Below are positions 5,941 to 7,120 of a DNA stretch of 7,120 bases, in pieces. Every line of letters begins with the position of its first letter. The first letter of the stretch is position 1. The position numbers and the translations under genes were made by a program. Source of the stretch: Porticoccus sp. (GTDB taxonomy: Bacteria; Pseudomonadota; Gammaproteobacteria; Pseudomonadales; Porticoccaceae); NCBI GenBank assembly GCA_002685455.1, contig NYXF01000121.1, positions 2,258 to 9,377 of the forward strand, written 5' to 3'. The notes beneath the pieces are model-generated. The model saw nothing but the letters and a program-made list of their open reading frames with translations, searched no databases and had not been told where the DNA came from.

Positions 5941-6359
5941 AAGTAGAAAATTGTGTTTTTCCAAACAAAGAACAAATGAAGGGTTTTTTTGAGAATGCCG
6001 ATGATAATGAGCCAATATACATGCTCAATCTACTGAAGTTTAAAGAGAAAGCAGAATATAGAGATGGGAGAGAAACCAACTTGACTGGAAGAGAGGCTTA
6101 CACAATTTATGCTGAGTTTATGGGTAAACATCTAAAGGAAATTGGAGGAGAATTAGTTTTGCATACTGATGTAAAACGTTTAGCGGTAGGTAAAGTTGAG
6201 GAGTTATGGGACGTAGTTGCTATTGCAAAATGGCCTTCAAGAAAAATAATGGGTGAAAATATGATGCCCAGTGACCCAGAATATCTTGAAGCTTATCAGC
6301 ATCGCGAAGCAGGATTAGCAGGCCAATTAAACATTGAAACAAAACACACTAATGATTGA
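5937..6359 (+). CDS. DUF1330-like protein (dimeric alpha/beta-barrel type)
   Basis: A 140-residue soluble protein. Features of this family that are seen: [19 protein letters not shown] at 26-44 (the MLNLLKF strand is the most characteristic), a TGREAYTIY helix start at 50-58, [21 protein letters not shown] at 89-109 (the WD...YPSR-type strand), and the late [17 protein letters not shown] at 113-129 with the H-R pair at 122-123. DUF1330 proteins are small dimeric ferredoxin-like barrels related to monooxygenase-type and EthD-type folds, and their reaction is mostly unknown. This one is longer than the roughly 95-residue core, with about 25 extra residues at the start. It overlaps the gene before it by 4 bases and the glutathione transferase after it by 8, so these three are one operon. 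A role in the same pathway as the glutathione enzyme is an inference. Confidence 0.85.
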   Translation: MKVENCVFPNKEQMKGFFENADDNEPIYMLNLLKFKEKAEYRDGRETNLTGREAYTIYAEFMGKHLKEIGGELVLHTDVKRLAVGKVEELWDVVAIAKWPSRKIMGENMMPSDPEYLEAYQHREAGLAGQLNIETKHTND

Positions 6360-7038
6360 ATTATATACTTCACCTACACCAAATGGGTATAAGATTTCAG
6401 TAGCTCTTGAGGAGTTGGAAATTCCTTACAATGTTCATGTTGTGAATTTACAAGCTGGTGATCAAAAAAAGCCCGAATTTTTAGCAATGAATCCCAACGG
6501 ACGTATCCCTGTAATAGTAGATACTGAAAATGATAACCTTTCAATAATGGAAAGTGGTGCGCAACTAATTTATTTAGCTGAGAAAGCAGGAAAACTATTT
6601 CCTACTGAAACAATTGCTCGTTCTAAAGTGATTCAATGGTTGATGTTTCAAATGGGAGGAATTGGTCCCATGATGGGGCAGGCAAATGTTTTTTTTCGGT
6701 ATTGGCCTGGCGATAAAATCCAAGCAGCTGTAGATCGTTATCAAAATGAAGGGCGACGATTATTTGAAGTAATGGAAACACGTTTAAAGAATAATGAATT
6801 TTTAGCTGATGATTTTAGTATTGCTGATATTGCTAACTGGTGCTGGGTTAGAACATATAAGTGGTCAGGCATAAAAATTGATGGTTTGACAGGCCTTCAA
6901 AGATGGATGCAAATGATGGAAGATCGTCCAGGATGTAAAAAAGGTGTAGCTGTTCCAATTGATATCATGGAAATGATGCGTAATATGAAAAAATCTGAAG
7001 ATTTAACTGCCACTGGTTCAAAAATAATTCAAAAATAA
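6352..7038 (+). CDS. Nu-class glutathione S-transferase (YfcG/YghU-like)
   Basis: A 228-residue cytoplasmic protein. The thioredoxin-fold N-terminal domain reads [14 protein letters not shown], with T9 and N11 in the same places as the catalytic Thr and Asn of E. coli YfcG. The cis-proline loop is R51-I-P-V-I-V and the glutathione gamma-glutamyl site is E67-S68-G. The helical C-terminal domain contains GGIGPMMGQ at 102-110, typical of the Nu class, and the S156-I-A-D159 N-capping box. E. coli Nu-class enzymes bind glutathione disulfide and act as disulfide-bond reductases with weak transferase activity, so a redox or dehalogenation-like role is possible. About 30 residues after the usual end form a polar tail. 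ATG 6352 was chosen because it gives the exact YfcG-like N-terminus; an upstream TTG at 6334 would add six residues. It overlaps the DUF1330-like gene by 8 bases. Confidence 0.92.
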   Translation: MIELYTSPTPNGYKISVALEELEIPYNVHVVNLQAGDQKKPEFLAMNPNGRIPVIVDTENDNLSIMESGAQLIYLAEKAGKLFPTETIARSKVIQWLMFQMGGIGPMMGQANVFFRYWPGDKIQAAVDRYQNEGRRLFEVMETRLKNNEFLADDFSIADIANWCWVRTYKWSGIKIDGLTGLQRWMQMMEDRPGCKKGVAVPIDIMEMMRNMKKSEDLTATGSKIIQK

Positions 7039-7052
7039 TATGATTAATAATA

Positions 7053-7120
7053 ATGAGCATTCCTAATCCATTGAAATTAATCGGTGGTGTAGGTTCACCT
7101 TACACCAGAAAAATGGTTTC
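7053..7120 (+). CDS. Probable second glutathione S-transferase-like protein, 5' end only
   Basis: Only 22 codons are inside the window: MSIPNPLKLIGG, then VGSPYTRKMV. The GSPYTRKM segment after a first beta strand matches the N-terminal active-site loop and helix 1 of thioredoxin-fold glutathione transferases, where the Ser or Tyr contacts glutathione. The rest of the gene, including the cis-Pro and ES motifs needed for proof, lies beyond the edge. It starts 14 bases after the first glutathione transferase ends, has no Shine-Dalgarno site, and looks like the next gene of the same operon. It is not a duplicate of its neighbour: the N-terminal motif is of a different class (SPYTRK against TPNGYK). 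Confidence 0.6.
   Translation, partial: MSIPNPLKLIGGVGSPYTRKMV

Noticed and set aside
6334..6351. TTG start six codons upstream for the Nu-class glutathione transferase
   Set aside because: The ATG at 6352 reproduces the YfcG N-terminus exactly, and no Shine-Dalgarno site supports the TTG.

Overview
The window is AT-rich bacterial DNA with tightly packed genes, standard stop codons and gaps of 0 to 90 bases. I see no RNA gene, CRISPR array, insertion sequence or phage gene, and no stretch over 300 bases without a gene. The gene families, the low GC by eye and the scarcity of Shine-Dalgarno sites suggest a streamlined marine proteobacterium, perhaps a low-GC gammaproteobacterium of the SAR86 kind. 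That placement is an inference from style and was not tested by a search.

Layout. (1) 1-1046, minus: a serine beta-lactamase-fold esterase cut by the window's left edge. (2) 1093-3925, plus: a probable operon of a ten-helix EamA/DMT transporter, a group III iron-dependent alcohol dehydrogenase and a dienelactone-hydrolase-family enzyme. It diverges from (1) across 46 bases. (3) 3929-5376, minus: a probable two-gene operon. A four-helix small membrane protein comes first, followed by a membrane-anchored metallo-beta-lactamase-fold hydrolase that converges on (2) with only 3 bases between stop codons. (4) 5467-7120, plus: a second small four-helix membrane protein, a DUF1330-like protein, a Nu-class (YfcG/YghU-like) glutathione transferase, and the first codons of another thioredoxin-fold/GST-type protein cut by the right edge. 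Units (3) and (4) diverge from a 90-base spacer holding a symmetric -10-like element.

How the genes may work together. All recognisable enzymes are soluble or membrane-tethered small-molecule enzymes (esterase, dehydrogenase, C-S/C-O hydrolase folds, glutathione enzymes). The window therefore looks like an accessory catabolic or detoxification neighbourhood. Unit (2) pairs uptake or export with an oxidoreductase and a hydrolase; unit (4) pairs a glutathione enzyme with a DUF1330-like protein. No substrate can be named from the sequence. The dehydrogenase plus dienelactone hydrolase pair resembles the chlorocatechol genes on the surface, but the motifs argue against that reading.

The least-explained parts are the two small membrane proteins that face each other across the shared promoter region, and a six-codon reading frame whose stop touches the dehydrogenase start codon.
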